From positions 9,834,940 to 9,898,939 of the forward strand of contig NC_080676.1 in the NCBI RefSeq assembly GCF_030445035.2: a stretch of DNA of 64,000 bases, in the 5' to 3' direction. Positions 45,190 to 56,810 of this stretch are shown in pieces (the stretch's first letter is position 1; every line of letters begins with the position of its first letter). This DNA comes from Dasypus novemcinctus. Taxonomy: Eukaryota; Chordata; Mammalia; Cingulata; Dasypodidae. Under the pieces are notes generated by a model. The model searched no databases and was not told the origin of the DNA. It saw nothing but the letters and a program-made list of their open reading frames with translations. A program made the position numbers and the translations under genes.

Positions 45190-45300
45190 ACCACACTGGG
45201 TGAATTCTTAACCTTCCTAAGCCCCAGTTTCCTTACCTGTAAAATGAGAGGTTTGGATTTGGTTTTTAACATCCTTCTAGCACTAAGTCTTTGGGTTACT
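45190..45300 (+). mobile_element. MIR SINE, partial
   Basis: GGTGAATTCTTAACCTTCCTA, CCCCAGTTTCCTTACCTGTA and AAATGAGAGGTTTGGATTTG match the MIR core. Confidence 0.65.
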
Positions 45301-45602
45301 GCTTTTAAACTTTTACCATAAGCTTTAAGACAGTATCTCAGATGCCTTTATTTTAATACTTAAATGTATGAAGTACACCTCTGTTGCAAAAGATCCACTG
45401 TTCTAAAAATATTTATCCAAGGTTTATTAGATAGGGTTTTTCTGAGTCCTAAAAATATTTATTTATTTATTTTCTGTGACCACTAATTTATTTAGTAGTA
45501 CATAATACATATTTGAGTACCTGCTAGGGCACTAGTCCACCAGCTTGTGAGTTGGGCCTAAGCTGTGACTAGAACAAGAAAGGTCTTTACTGTTTCATTC
45601 TT
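45301..45602. other. Intron, nothing recognised
   Basis: AT-rich sequence with an ATTTATTTATTTATTT run near 45456. Nothing else was seen. Confidence 0.4.
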
Positions 45603-45619
45603 AAAAGCAGTAATTGCTT

Positions 45620-46034
45620 GGGAAATGGATGTGGCTTAATCATTTGGGCTCCCATCTACCATGTGGGAGGTCCAGGGTTTGATGCCCAGGGCCACCTGGT
45701 GAGGGCAGGCTGACCCGTGCGGCAAGCTGGCCTGCGTGGAGTGCCGACACAAGCGGGAGTGCTGGCTGATGCAGAGAGCTGACGTAGCAAGATGACACAA
45801 CAAGAGACACAGAGGAGAGAAAATAAGATGTAGCAGAACAGGGAGCTGAGGTGGCGCAGGAGAGTAATTGCCTTTCTTCGGCTCTGGAAGGTCCTAGAAT
45901 CAGTTCCTGGACCCGCATAACGAGAGAGTACATGCAGACACAGAAGAGCCCGTGGCAGGTGGATGCAGACGGGGTGGGGGGACGGGGACGGGGACGGACA
46001 GGGGGGTAAATAAAGAAAAATTTTTTTTTTACAA
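45620..46034 (+). repeat. DAS-SINE, variant with second tRNA-like domain
   Basis: Same architecture as 28073-28515: head with GGTTTGATGCC, CTGGCC-type repeats, then GGGAGCTGAGGTGGCGCAGG opening a second tRNA-like stretch, G-rich tract and tail. Flanks AAAAGCAGTAATTGCTT (45603-45619) and AAAAGCAGTAGTTGCTT (46035-46051) match at 16 of 17. Confidence 0.9.
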
Positions 46035-46059
46035 AAAAGCAGTAGTTGCTTTTAGACAT

Positions 46060-46185
46060 GTGTTCTTAGAGAATTATGGAAGTTTAGAACTGGAAGGAAG
46101 AGAACATACCTTGTTCTGTCCCCTCATTTCACAAATGAAGAAATTGACAGACACCAGGGTTACACATTAATGACCTATTGGGGCT
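46060..46185 (+). mobile_element. Possible old MIR-type fragment
   Basis: TAGAACTGGAAGGAAGAGAAC and CCCTCATTTCACAAATGAAGA followed by AATTGACAGACACCAGGGTT resemble the shared core of MIR-type old repeats. Weak. Confidence 0.4.
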
Positions 46186-46573
46186 AGTCCACTGCTAACA
46201 CAGTTCTTTCTAGAATGCTACATGGGATTAATTCACTACTGTGAATGTTACAAATATACTGGGTTTAATATATGAAGATTACATTGTCAGTGATCTGTCC
46301 AAAAGTGGTAATAAATTTTCATTGTGCCATCTAACATTCTTATCTGTTCATTCTTAAGAACTTCGTGAAGTGGTTAGGATTAGTGATGAAACTAGGTTGT
46401 GACCTAGGTTGAACCTGAATGTTTACTTATTTGTGTCATCCTCTTAACTCAGCTATTTTCAGCCCTGATTGCCTATCAGTATCATTTGTCCATCTAAAAA
46501 AATTCTGAAGCCCGGCTCTATCCAAGACCTACTGACTCAGGTTTTCTTGGGTGGTAAGTGGATGTCATATTTT
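46186..46573. other. Intron, nothing recognised
   Basis: About 390 bp with no recognised feature. Confidence 0.4.
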
Positions 46574-46587
46574 AAAAAGTTCCACAG

Positions 46588-46958
46588 TGGGAAACGGACT
46601 TTGGCCCAGTGGTTAGGGCGTCTGTCTACCATATGGGAGGTCCGCGGTTCAAACCCCGGGCCTCCTTGACCCGTGTGGAGCTGGCCATGCGCAGCGCTGA
46701 TGCGCGCAAGGAGTGCCGTGCCACGCAAGGGTGTCCCCCGCGTGGGGGAGCCCCACGCGCAAGGAGTGCGCCCGTGAGGAAAGCCGCCCAGCGTGAAAAG
46801 AAAGAGCAGCCTGCCCAGGAATGGCGCCGCCCACACTTCCCGTGCTGCTGACGACAACAGAAGCGGACAAAGAAACAAGACGCAGCAAATAGACACCAAG
46901 AACAGACAACCAGGGCGGGGGGAGGGTTAAATAAATAAATAAATCTTTAAAAAAAAAA
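46588..46958 (+). repeat. DAS-SINE
   Basis: Full copy with CpG-rich body. Perfect 14-bp flanks AAAAAGTTCCACAG lie at 46574-46587 and 46959-46972. It is nearly identical by eye to the copy at 23706-24074, including the shortened CCCACACTTCCCGTG region, so both belong to one young subgroup. Confidence 0.95.
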
Positions 46959-46972
46959 AAAAAGTTCCACAG

Positions 46973-47337
46973 GTGTTGATATGGTGATACTGGGTAGCTT
47001 AGATGGTGAACCTCTGTTTTTTCCACTTGAACGGTCTAGCCAAAAACTATACCTAAATAACAGCTGTCTGCTAAAGGATACCTATAGAAAGTTTGATGTG
47101 ATCACAGGGAGTTTTTCATTTATTTGCTTATTGTTTTTAAGATTTATTTGTTTATTAGATATGACAAATATCTGGTGCAAAATTCAAAAGCTCCTAAAGA
47201 GTATACCTTGAAAATAAGTTTTATTCCTTCCACTATCTCCTTTGTAGTAGGTGGGGACTCAGTTGCTTGAGTCACATACACTTCCCTGTCTACATATTTT
47301 CAGAGCCATTTTTATTTGTTTTTTTGTGTGTGAATTT
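46973..47337. other. Intron, nothing recognised
   Basis: About 365 bp between two oppositely oriented DAS-SINEs with no further element recognised. Confidence 0.4.
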
Positions 47338-47346
47338 GATAATTTT

Positions 47347-47774
47347 TTTTTTAAGATTTATTTTTTATTTATTTCTCTCCCCTTCACTCCCCTCCACCCC
47401 AGTTGTCTGCTGTCTGTGTCCATTTGCTGTGTGTTCTTCTGTGTCCACTTATATCCTTGTCTGTGGCACTGGGAATCTGTGTCTCTTTTTTTGTTGTTGT
47501 GTCATCTTGCTGCGTCAGCTCTCCGTGTGTGCGGCACTACTCCTGGGCAGGCTGAACTTTCTTTTCGTGCTGGGCAGCTCTCCTTACGGGGTGCACTCCT
47601 TGTGCGTGGGGCTCCTCTACGCGGGGGACACCCCTGTGTGGCATGGCGCTCCTTGTGCACATCAGCACTGCGCATGGGCCAGCTCATCACACGGGTCAGG
47701 AGGCCCTGGGTTTGAACCTTGGACCTCCCATGTGTTAGGCAGATGCTCTATACGTTGAGCAATGTCTGCTTCCC
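47347..47774 (-). repeat. DAS-SINE, antisense
   Basis: T run, AAGATTTATTTTTTATTTATT tail, body, and tRNA head ending GTTGAGCAATGTCTGCTTCCC. Flanks TGATAATTT lie at 47338-47346 and 47775-47783. Confidence 0.92.
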
Positions 47775-47883
47775 TGATAATTTCTTGTATACTTTTTTCC
47801 TTCTGGGCTATCAGTATTGTTTATTGATTTGTGGGAATACTATGAAGTAAGGAATTTAGCTATTTGAAGTTTTTTTGTTTTTT

Positions 47884-48195
47884 TAAGGTACCGGGGCTGG
47901 GAGTTGAACCTGGGTACCTTGTATGTGGGAAGTTGGCACTCAACCACTAAGCCACATGGGCTTCCCTGAGTTGGTATTTTTGTTTGTTTGCTTGTTTTGT
48001 TTTGTTTTTTAGGATGCACCAGAAACTGAACCCGGGACCTCCCATGTGGGAAACAGGCACTCAACCACTGAGCTACATCTGCTCCCCAATGAGAGTTGGT
48101 TTTTTGTTTGTTTTTAGAAGGTACCAGGGATTGAACCCTTGGTCTTGTACATGGGGAGCAGGCACTCAACCACTTAGGCTACATCCATTCCTCTG
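47884..48195 (-). repeat. Array of three short tRNA-derived SINE units
   Basis: Antisense tRNA-like units lie at about 47884-47966, 48008-48088 and 48116-48195. Each has a reversed B box (GTTGAACCTGG, CTGAACCCGG, TTGAACCCTTG) and A box (CACTAAGCCAC, CACTGAGCTAC, CACTTAGGCTAC). T/G-rich linkers separate them. The organisation matches 4846-5312, but unit spacing is shorter. Confidence 0.7.
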
Positions 48196-48439
48196 TTTGA
48201 AGATTTTTTAAAAAATTAGATGCTTTGACTGATGCCTACATATATTCTTGTGGAGAAGTTGATTGTGACATCTGGTGAGGGCAGTCAGTTTTTGGTTTCA
48301 TTTACTTATATAATGCTTCACATTACAATAGAGGTGGAAAAAGAACTGTTTATGAGGAAAGGTAAGTGAAGACCTAAAACAAGAGTTAAATGACCATCAA
48401 GAGTTGGGAGAAAATATTTGCAACATATCCCAGAGATGA

Positions 48440-48680
48440 AGCAAACACTCTGTGCCAGGCAATTTTAAAGAATTTTATATGTAGCTAATTTAATCCTCAC
48501 AGTAACTCTGTGAGATGAGTATAGTTATTATTCTCATTTTACAGATGAGGAAACTGAGGCACAGAGAAGCTAGGTAGCTTACCCAAGATCAGACAGCTAG
48601 TGAGCAGTGGAACTGTCATTACTATCAGGCACACTAGCTTTAGAGTCCATCCTGTTACTCTTACTATGCTGTGCTGCCTC
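48440..48680 (-). mobile_element. MIR SINE, antisense, well preserved
   Basis: TGTGCCAGGCAATTTTAAAG, AATCCTCACAGTAACTCTG, TCATTTTACAGATGAGGAAAC and GAAGCTAGGTAGCTTACCC follow reversed MIR order with a good core. Confidence 0.85.
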
Positions 48681-48684
48681 TCTA

Positions 48685-49400
48685 TTTATTAGAGTATGAA
48701 TATATAAAGAATTCATATGAATTAAAAAAGAAAAAGACTAGTAGAAAAACAGAAAATGCTGGATAGGCATTTCACAGAAAAGGAATCAAAATGGCCAGTA
48801 AACATGAATTTGTGAGTTTGAGCACAAATTAGGAAAATATAAATAAAAAGTCATTAGTTTGTGAAAAAAGAAAAGTTTAATCATTTTAGTATTTGATGAA
48901 GGCTTAGGGAAACAGGTACTTCCCCCACTGCTAGCATGAGTTTAAATTGGTAAAGAAATATTTCAGGGCATTTTGGTAGTATCTGTTAAAAATGTAAACA
49001 TATTTTACCTTATGCATTTCTATTTCTTCATATCTGCTCAACAAAAACACTTGTACATTTGCAGAGGAGGGTGTGTACAAAGATGTTTAATGTTGTCTTG
49101 TTAAAAAGGAATAGAGACAACTTAAGTGTCCGTCAATAGGGAAATAGATAAGTAATACGTTCATACATTTCATAGCAGCTAAAAAAGAATGAGATGTATC
49201 TATATGATGAAAGGAAAGAATTCCAAGACATTGTTAAGTAAAAAATACAGGTTGTTAGAGTGCTATTTGGAGTATCATATGTATTTTTTTTAAATCTCAA
49301 AATATCTTTTCTACATCTATAGAAAGAGGTCTGAAAAGATATTCACCATTGGTTACCTCAGTTATGTACAAAGAGAATTAGTCTAATATATGATGGTATT
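48685..49400 (+). mobile_element. L1M fragment (ORF2 C-terminal region)
   Basis: GGCATTTCACAGAAAAGGAAT, GGAATAGAGACAACTTAAGTG, TCCGTCAATAGGGAAATAGAT and AAAAAAGAATGAGATGTATC match the order of old L1 ORF2 ends. No open frame. Confidence 0.75.
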
Positions 49401-49458
49401 TAAAAAAATTTTTTTTTGTATTATGTTATAAAAAACGACGTGGTTTAAATGAATTTGA

Positions 49459-49869
49459 GGGAAACAGACTTGGCCCAATGGATAGGGCGTCTGCCTACCA
49501 CATGGGAGGTCCTCAGTTCAAACCCTGGGCCTCCTTGACCCATGTTGAGCTGTCCCATGTGCAGTGCTGATGCGCGCAAGGAGGGCCCTGCCGTGCAGGG
49601 GTGTCACCACGTAGGGGAGCCCCACGCACAAGGAGTGCGCCCCGTAAGGAGAGCCGCCCAGCGCGAAAGTGCAGCCTGCCCAAGAATGGCACCACACACA
49701 TGGAGAGCTGATACAGCAAGATGATGCAACAAAAAGAAACACAGATTCCTGGTGCCACTGATAAGGATAGAAGCAGTCACAGAAGAACACACAGCGAATG
49801 GACACAGAGAGCAGACTGTTCGAGGGGGGGAGAGAAATAAATAAAAAATAAATCTTAAAAATCAAATAG
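49459..49869 (+). repeat. DAS-SINE
   Basis: Head with CTTGGCCCAATGGATAGGG A-box region and GTTCAAACCC B box, body and tail. Flanks ATGAATTTGA lie at 49449-49458 and 49870-49879. Confidence 0.93.
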
Positions 49870-50042
49870 ATGAATTTGATGCAAGGTTGGTCTGTCTTAA
49901 GCTTTGAGAGTCTCTCTTGCTCTCCTTTTTGAAGGCTATCCTGTCTGCTAAAATAAGAGTAACTAAATATTAGGTTTAGTAACATTTTGAGTGTGCATAG
50001 AAATAAAGTCAAGTTTTCTGTCAAGTTTTTGGGTAACTTTTT

Positions 50043-50140
50043 TTTTCTTCTTTTTTTAGACACTGGTCCCAGGGATTGAACTTGGGACCTCAACTATGGG
50101 AAGCTGTTGCACAACCACTAAGTTACACTGGCTCCCCATC
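50043..50140 (-). repeat. Short tRNA-derived SINE monomer, antisense
   Basis: T run, then reversed B box (GGGATTGAACTTGGGACC) and A box (ACAACCACTAAGTTACAC), ending GGCTCCCC. A single unit of the type found in the arrays. Confidence 0.7.
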
Positions 50141-50535
50141 TTTTTATTTTGATATAATTTCAAACTTAAAGAAAAATTGCCGAAGTAATACAGTAAACTC
50201 CCGTATACTTTGCCTGGCTCAGCAGTTGTTACTTATGTTTGAAAAGTTGACTTAAAAAATAATAAATGCTTTGTTTCAGAGGAATGTGGTAAAAAATGTT
50301 CTGAATAATTTTGATCCACAAATATATTATGTATGAGTGGTACAGAACCTCTTAGTTCTGAGTTTTTATTTTAAATAAAACTTTCTTGGTGGACGGGTGA
50401 AATGAACTAATGTTTATTTAGTATTATTCTTCTCCAGGTGCCGTGTTAGGAATCCTTGCAAATTTCATTTAATCCAGCTTCATGAAGGAGATTGTTCTTA
50501 TTCCTATTTTTAGAGATAAAGCAGCAGGCAGATTA
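50141..50535 (-). mobile_element. Old L1M tail and antisense MIR fragments
   Basis: TTGATATAATTTCAAACTTAA (about 50148-50235) is L1M-like. At about 50408-50530, CCAGGTGCCGTGTTAGGAATC and TTTCATTTAATCCAGCTTCA are reversed MIR text. Both are diverged. Confidence 0.5.
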
Positions 50536-52225
50536 TTTGTGAAGAATTTTAAGGGGCATTGCCAGGTTTCTAGAAGGTCTTTATATTATCAAAGTCTACA
50601 TCCTTTTCTCTATCAAGTTGCCTGTCAAATGGTTTATTGGAAAGATTTGATGTTACGCCTAAATTGGTCATGGTTGAATATAATAGCAAATCAATAAAAT
50701 TAGATTGTTTGCTATAAAAATTTTATCTTTGCTACTGTTTTTAGCTGTCACAAAATACTACTATTCTTTCTGCTTTACTCTGCTCATGTGTATTTGTACT
50801 TGTGAGTGGTTCTCAAACACACACACATACCCATACACATACACATGCACATGTGTGACTGAGATGTCTTTGTGTCTAGGTGCCACTTTTTCCTTCTTTT
50901 GAAAAGCAGTAGATCACAGTGAGCCCCACTTTGTCTCCCTGTATGTCATTAGCAGAAATAGCAACTAAATCCCATATTTGGCCTGTCCATGTAGCCCCAA
51001 GCTTTTTTGGCACTTGGCTTTGGGCTTTTTCTTTGCTTGCCACAACACCAGGCTCCCATGGGCCATCTAAGAACCTTGATAAGCTTTATGTAGCTTGTGA
51101 GTACCCTTGGCCTAGCCAGGGAGAGATTCCCTCCATATGTACTTCAGAGTTTGGTTTGCTACTTGAGAAGGGGGCTATAGGGAGCTTAGGGCCCAGTACA
51201 CATTCAAAACTGAAACCGGAAGTGAGTGAGGCAAACCACAGGAGGATCCTGCCCACAGATGGTGACGTGACGGATCTCCATAACCCATGGACACTTCCTG
51301 GCAATACCTTGCGAAACTTGCCTTTCATGTATGAGTTTCCTAACTTCTTGTTCTAGACTGTGTTGCAGTCAGAGTTGATTAATAAGATAGCAATATAGAT
51401 GTTTTCTCACTGAGTCTAGGCTGACCTCTTAAACTATGCTGGATTCCTGGAGTCCTGTGCCCACACAGGTGCTTGTTTTAGGCACCTTGATGAATGCAGA
51501 ATACCTTAATTTTGTGATGGAGTAGGAGTACAGTATTAGTGAGAGTTATTATTCCCTATTTCCTTAACCTCCTGGTCCCAGATTATTATCACAGTGCCTT
51601 GTTCTTAGGCAGAACTAAATTTCTGACAGGAATTATTTAATGTGTTGAGTTTTTTAAGATTCTCAGCTGAATGGGCTTATAGAATCTCAGATTATGTTTT
51701 TTAAAGATAATTTATTATTTACTAGGAGTGAGAAATTGCTTGAAAATTGTTACCTGATCAGACTAATCTGTGGATTGGGAAACGTACTTTCTAGTAGATA
51801 TACCAGCAGTCACCATATGTCTCTCTGTTCCATTTCTCACACTGCCTGAATAATATTACAAATGTATAACTTTCCAGTGGTGTTTCAAAGTTATAACTCA
51901 AGAAGAAAATAACATCTTCATATTTTTTTTTCTCTTCAGTAGTTCTTAACCCTTTTTTTTTCCTGCCAGCCATTCACCTAGGGCAATCTGACATACTCTG
52001 AGGGAGGGGAATGTCAGACTCTTTGGAAGGTCAAGTGTGACTGAGGCCGCTCTTTTCTTTTTCCCATTGAAAATGACTACTATAGATTAGTGACCAAAAG
52101 GAGCTCTTACCTTGTGCTAAAATTTCTTTATCCTATACATCTTTATCCCATAAATATAATATTTATTATATTAGGTATAAAGTATTTGTTTCTAAATGGG
52201 AGAAAAATGTAGCATATTGAACAAA
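50536..52225. other. RASA2 intron 1, unique-looking
   Basis: About 1.7 kb. A (CA)-rich patch lies at 50815-50850. The 145-codon frame at 50919-51356 shows no known domain and lacks support as an exon. Confidence 0.45.
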
Positions 52226-52355
52226 TGGTTTTCTGCTACTTTTTTAGTAATCACTTATCCTCTCTGGGCCTAAGGTTCTTTTCCTCTTCTATATTAATTT
52301 AGAATAGCAGATTTTCCAATTTTATAGGGTAGTTGTGAAAAGATTAAATGATTGT
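52226..52355 (+). mobile_element. MIR SINE, partial
   Basis: TAATCACTTATCCTCTCTGGG, TTTTCCAATTTTATAGGGTAG and TTGTGAAAAGATTAAATGAT follow MIR order. Confidence 0.55.
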
Positions 52356-52531
52356 CCTCTGTACTCAGTTAAGGGTTGGCTACAACTTAAGCAGAAGTGA
52401 TAATCAGTAAAGTGTTAATATATTTTCATAGTTTTCTAGATGAATTTTAGTTAATATAAATATGTGTACATAATTAATTTCCAGCTCTTATAGTATACAT
52501 CAGATTGAACTGGCATTAGATAGTAATATCT

Positions 52532-52956
52532 GGAAATCGGATTTGGCTCAACTGATAGAGCATCCAACTACCATATGGGAAGTCCAGGGTTCAAATCCAG
52601 GGCCTTCTTGACCCGTGTGGAGCTGGCCCGCGTGCAGTGCTGATGCGCGCAAGGAGTGCCATCCCACACAGGGGTGTCCCCCGTGTAGGGGAGCCCCACA
52701 TGCAAGGAGTGTGCTCCAAAAGGAGAGCTGCCCAGTGCAAAAAAAGCGCAGGCTGCCCAGGAGTGGCGCCGCACACACAGAGAGCTGATGCAGCAAGATG
52801 ATGCAACAAAGAGAGACAGATTCCTGGTGCTACTGCAAGAATGCAAACAAACACAGAAGAACACAGCCACACAGTGTATGGATACAGAGAGGAGACAGTG
52901 GTGCAGTGGGAGAAGGGGGGGAAATAAATACAAAATAAGTTAAAAAAAAAACAAAA
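52532..52956 (+). repeat. DAS-SINE, older copy
   Basis: Head CGGATTTGGCTCAACTGATAG and B box GGTTCAAATCC, body and tail with more substitutions than the other copies. Flanks TAGTAATATCT (52521-52531) and TAGCAGTATCT (52957-52967) match at 9 of 11, which also suggests greater age. Confidence 0.88.
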
Positions 52957-52967
52957 TAGCAGTATCT

Positions 52968-53585
52968 AAAAATATTAGAAATCATTGGTACCCTGAGCCT
53001 TTTTAATTTCAAGTATTGTCTCAGAATTTTAGAGGTAAGGGAAATCTAGATGATTTGTTATGTAAAGGGTTACTAATGCAAATATCTGCAGAGACCAGGC
53101 ATAATGAAGTAAGCCAGGTGGGATTGTTTTGATTTAATAAGGGTTTGTTTGTCTACAGTTTCTGTCTACTCAGAACTGTGTTGCCAGATCTTTGATTATT
53201 AAAGAGAAACCAAAAATCCAGATTTATTTATCGTTTTATTCTCCAGGTTTCTAGATGTTGGCCACAGATTCACAAAATCTTTTTTTAAAAGGTACTGTGC
53301 TAGCAAACAAAATAAATCTCTCACCCAACTCCCAGTTTGTGTTCTCTAATTCATCCCCCTTGTTTTGGAGATGTGGAGCCTGAGGTATAGAAAGGCCAGG
53401 TGTTTTTCCATGTATTTCCTATAACAGAAATGTATTACTTCTGTTTTAAAAAAAGCCTCAGTAAATAAATAAACTAATGAACTCCTCTGGTGTATCTAAT
53501 TTTAAATTACAGATTATTTTTGGTTAGGGCTCATGGCTTGGGTAAAGGGAATTGTATTCAGATGTTAATTTTTAGGAATTGCTAG
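52968..53585. other. Intron, nothing recognised
   Basis: About 600 bp AT-rich with no recognised feature. Confidence 0.4.
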
Positions 53586-53589
53586 TCAA

Positions 53590-53765
53590 AGAAGATTGCC
53601 AATTGTTACTGTATACTGAGTGCTTACTCTTTTCTAGGCATTGTGCTAAGTGCTTTTACATTACTTGAATTAATGCTCATCACAACCCTGAAGCATTATA
53701 ATGACCTCTTTTTATTTAGGGGGATTGCAACTAAGGACAAGTGAAACTCAGATATCTGTTTCCAA
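53590..53765 (-). mobile_element. MIR SINE, antisense
   Basis: TACTGAGTGCTTACTCTTTTC, TAGGCATTGTGCTAAGTGC and AATGCTCATCACAACCCTGA match the reversed MIR 3' half. Confidence 0.75.
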
Positions 53766-54835
53766 AATGCTTTCATTTAACTTGCTTTACTATACCAATA
53801 CTGTATATGTTTTCAGAATTATGAGCACCTATTATCCTGTTGCAGAACTTGAAAGTAAACTTGGTAAGAAAATTTGAAAGACCTTCTAATATGTTAACAT
53901 TATATAGGATTATCTTATTTATGTATGACTAGGTGGCACAACAGTTTTAAAATTTTACTCTGAATTTGTCAATGCCAGAAACTGTATTATATTTTAAAAT
54001 GTACATTTGATTCATTCTTCTTCATTCCAGTTTTTGTTGTAATAGTAAAGGATAAAATTTGCATATTTTAATATCTTTTCCCCATCTAAAGTTCTAACTC
54101 TGTGTTTATGTTTATATTTCTGTTATTAGAACATCATATCTTGAGTCACTCAGGCCAGTTGCTGCCCCAAACCTGTGAATTCTTTTTCATTTCTTTCATT
54201 TTCCCTTTCCTCTCCATTTCCCTTTCATTACCTTAGCTTAGGCTCTTGTAACTGTCAGGGTACTTTTCCCGAAGCATAGTTCTAAACACACAGAACTATG
54301 AATGAAGTTAAAACTCCTTAGCTTGGCATTTCAGACTCTCTTTGATTCTCTTCTTTACAATCTTATCTCCTCATATGCCCACTTATCTCCCTTATACTTT
54401 AGCCAAATGCTTCTTTGAAGGTGCTCTTGTTCTTACCTCCAGAACTTGTTCACATTGTGCCTTTATCCCAGAATTTAAATCCTCAATTCTATATTTTGAA
54501 AAAAATATTGTGTCGTTTGGAAGAGGTACTGCAAAGATTGAATGAAGTAATAATGTATGTGAAGTCCTTAAAAATAATCTCCTATATTAATGTATTAAAT
54601 TTATTCAGTAAATGGTAGCTATTATAATTGTGCCTTTTCCCCAATCCAAATAATCTTAATTTTGGGATCATCTTGTCCAGGACCCTTGCCCTTTGCAAGG
54701 GGGATTAATTCCACTGGGATATGTGTTGGCTTGTACCCCCTCTATTTAAGGTATCTTTCGAAATAGACCTGGGCGTAAAGAATAGTTTCAGACAGGTTCT
54801 CAGTGGCTGCTGTATTCAGAAACATCTTAGGAGTT
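53766..54835. other. Intron, nothing recognised
   Basis: About 1.07 kb AT-rich with no recognised gene or element. Confidence 0.4.
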
Positions 54836-55030
54836 AGAATAGAAAGGCTGAAGGCTTTGGAGTTTGATTTATGTCAAATCACCTTACCAGCTATAGAAAC
54901 ATGATTTAAAAAAAAAAAAATGAAAAAAGGAATAGTAGTACCTCACAGGGTTTTTGTACAGGTTAAATGATAAAATGTTGAGAAAATATTTACCTTTGTG
55001 AAGCATCTAAGTACTTGATAAATACCTACC
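54836..55030 (+). mobile_element. MIR SINE
   Basis: GGCTTTGGAGTTTGATTTATG, AATAGTAGTACCTCACAGGG and TGTGAAGCATCTAAGTACTTG follow MIR order, with an A run inside. Confidence 0.65.
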
Positions 55031-55365
55031 TTCTTTTCTTATCTCAGTTTGCCATTTCATATGGTGCCCTTTCCTGCTTACAGTTATTACTAGCATGCCA
55101 TGTATTTTTACTTACTTTTCTTGTATATTATGTATCTTCCCATTTATGTTAGTGTCATGAAAACATGAAGTTTTGTCTGTTCTGCTCACTTTTGTATCCC
55201 TAGCATCATAGTAGATATTTGAAAGTGCGATTTTCTAGCATTGGTTTGTTTATTTTTGATGACATCTATGTGTGAATTCTATTAAGATTTTTCTAGTGCT
55301 TTTGATAACTGCATATAGCAGACTTCCTTTTTTTGAGCTCTTAGACATTATCCTTGACCCCTCTC
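55031..55365. other. Intron, nothing recognised
   Basis: AT-rich, possibly a diverged L2 or MIR trace near 55.1-55.2 kb (TGTATCCCTAGCATCATAGTA). Not callable. Confidence 0.35.
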
Positions 55366-56270
55366 TTTTTCTCAAACTACACATCCAAAATATTAGTAAA
55401 TCTTGTTGGCTCTAGCTTCAAAATATGCTCAGTTGACCACTTATTACCATGTCCATGACTGCCACCTGGTCCAAATGATTTCTCATTAGCATTATTATAA
55501 TAGTCTTTTGCTTCTACCCTTTCCTTTCTGCAGAGTGATTCTTCTAAAACAGAAGTTTGAGTATACCTTTCTTCTGTTCAAAATCCTTCAGTAGCTTCCC
55601 AGCCCACTCAGAAAAGTTTGAGATTTTCCATTGGCTTACAAAACCTTGTTGAATCTGCCACCACCCCCAGCTTTTCCTCATCTTTTACAGTGTCCTCCCT
55701 TTCCTAACCTTGCTTATTGTTTTTCAGCCATACCTGCTGCCCTGCTATTCCTCCTACATTCCAAATTGTAGGAGCCAAATTGTAGGCTCTCTCAGAGCCT
55801 TTGCCTATTTTATTTTCTCAATCTCTCTCTTTCCCCAGATAACTGCATGACTCTTTCCCTCATTTCCTTTCTTCAGGCATCCACCCATATGTCTTAACAG
55901 AAAGGCCTTCCCGATTCCCTATGAGAAGCAGCATTACTCTTCTCCCTCTCTTTTTTTTAATAAATCAATTTTATTGATACATAATAGTAAAGCATATAAT
56001 CCGTTCTCCCTCTCTTTACACTCTGGGCTTGGCACCCCCTACCTCTTTCCCCTATTTTGTTTTCTTCCATGGCAATAAATATTTGTTTCTTCTGTGACAA
56101 TAAAGTATTATATACTTGTTCAAGAGTTTGTAATGCCTGTCTTCCCTGTCTAGATTGTACAACAGCTTCATGTGAGCAGACTTCTTTTTATTCACCATTT
56201 TCCCCCAGCATTTAGAATAGTGCTTGGCATATTGTAGGCACTTAATAAGTATTTGTTGAATGACATACAA
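55366..56270 (+). mobile_element. L2 fragment, sense
   Basis: ORF2-end and 3' UTR text runs in order: AGAGTGATTCTTCTAAAACAG, AAATCCTTCAGTAGCTTCCC, GAAAGGCCTTCCCGATTCCC, TTTAGAATAGTGCTTGGCAT, TAAGTATTTGTTGAATGACA. A short L1-like tail (TTTAATAAATCAATTTTATTG) interrupts it at about 55950-56003. Confidence 0.75.
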
Positions 56271-56760
56271 CAAGTGCAATACAATGTGATTACTATAATG
56301 GAAGTACATATAAGGTGCAGTAGGAACATAGGGGAAAGAATGACATGATTACCTAGGAAATGGAATACATTACAAACAAGGGTACCCTTAAGAAGGCCAT
56401 TTTAGGACAAACATGATAACATTCCATTACAAAGAAAATACCACTGCATATGTGCAGTGCATGAGAGAATGCAGTGTCTTCAAGGAACCAGAAATACAGT
56501 ACTGTTGGAGCATAACTTGTGGGAGTAAAGATTAAGTAGATGAGATTGAACATTTAATAGATGGGGCCAGATCATGAGTTTCTTGTCCTGCAAGATGGGC
56601 ACTGATAAGTTATGTGAAGCCATTGGAGACTTTCAAGCAAGGTTTACATGTTAGAGAGGTAACTCTGGCAACAGTGTGAAGTATGGACAAATGGGAATGA
56701 AAGCATGACACAGCAGTTTATTTAAGGTATTTATGATGTGGAGAAACAATGACTATCACG
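56271..56760 (-). mobile_element. L2 fragment, antisense
   Basis: GGGGCCAGATCATGAGTTTC, GAAGCCATTGGAGACTTTC and AGCAAGGTTTACATG followed by AACTCTGGCAACAGTGTG match the antisense L2 text. It faces the sense L2 just before it (tail to tail). Confidence 0.65.
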
Positions 56761-56810
56761 TGTAGGTAAGAAGATATTTCATTTATGGATAGACAGAACC
56801 CATATGTTTG

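Noticed and set aside
50919-51356. 145-codon frame in intron 1, considered as RASA2 exon 2 or an alternative exon
   Set aside because: It does not read as the C2A continuation expected after Lys-Ile-Cys, and no acceptor with matching phase was found.
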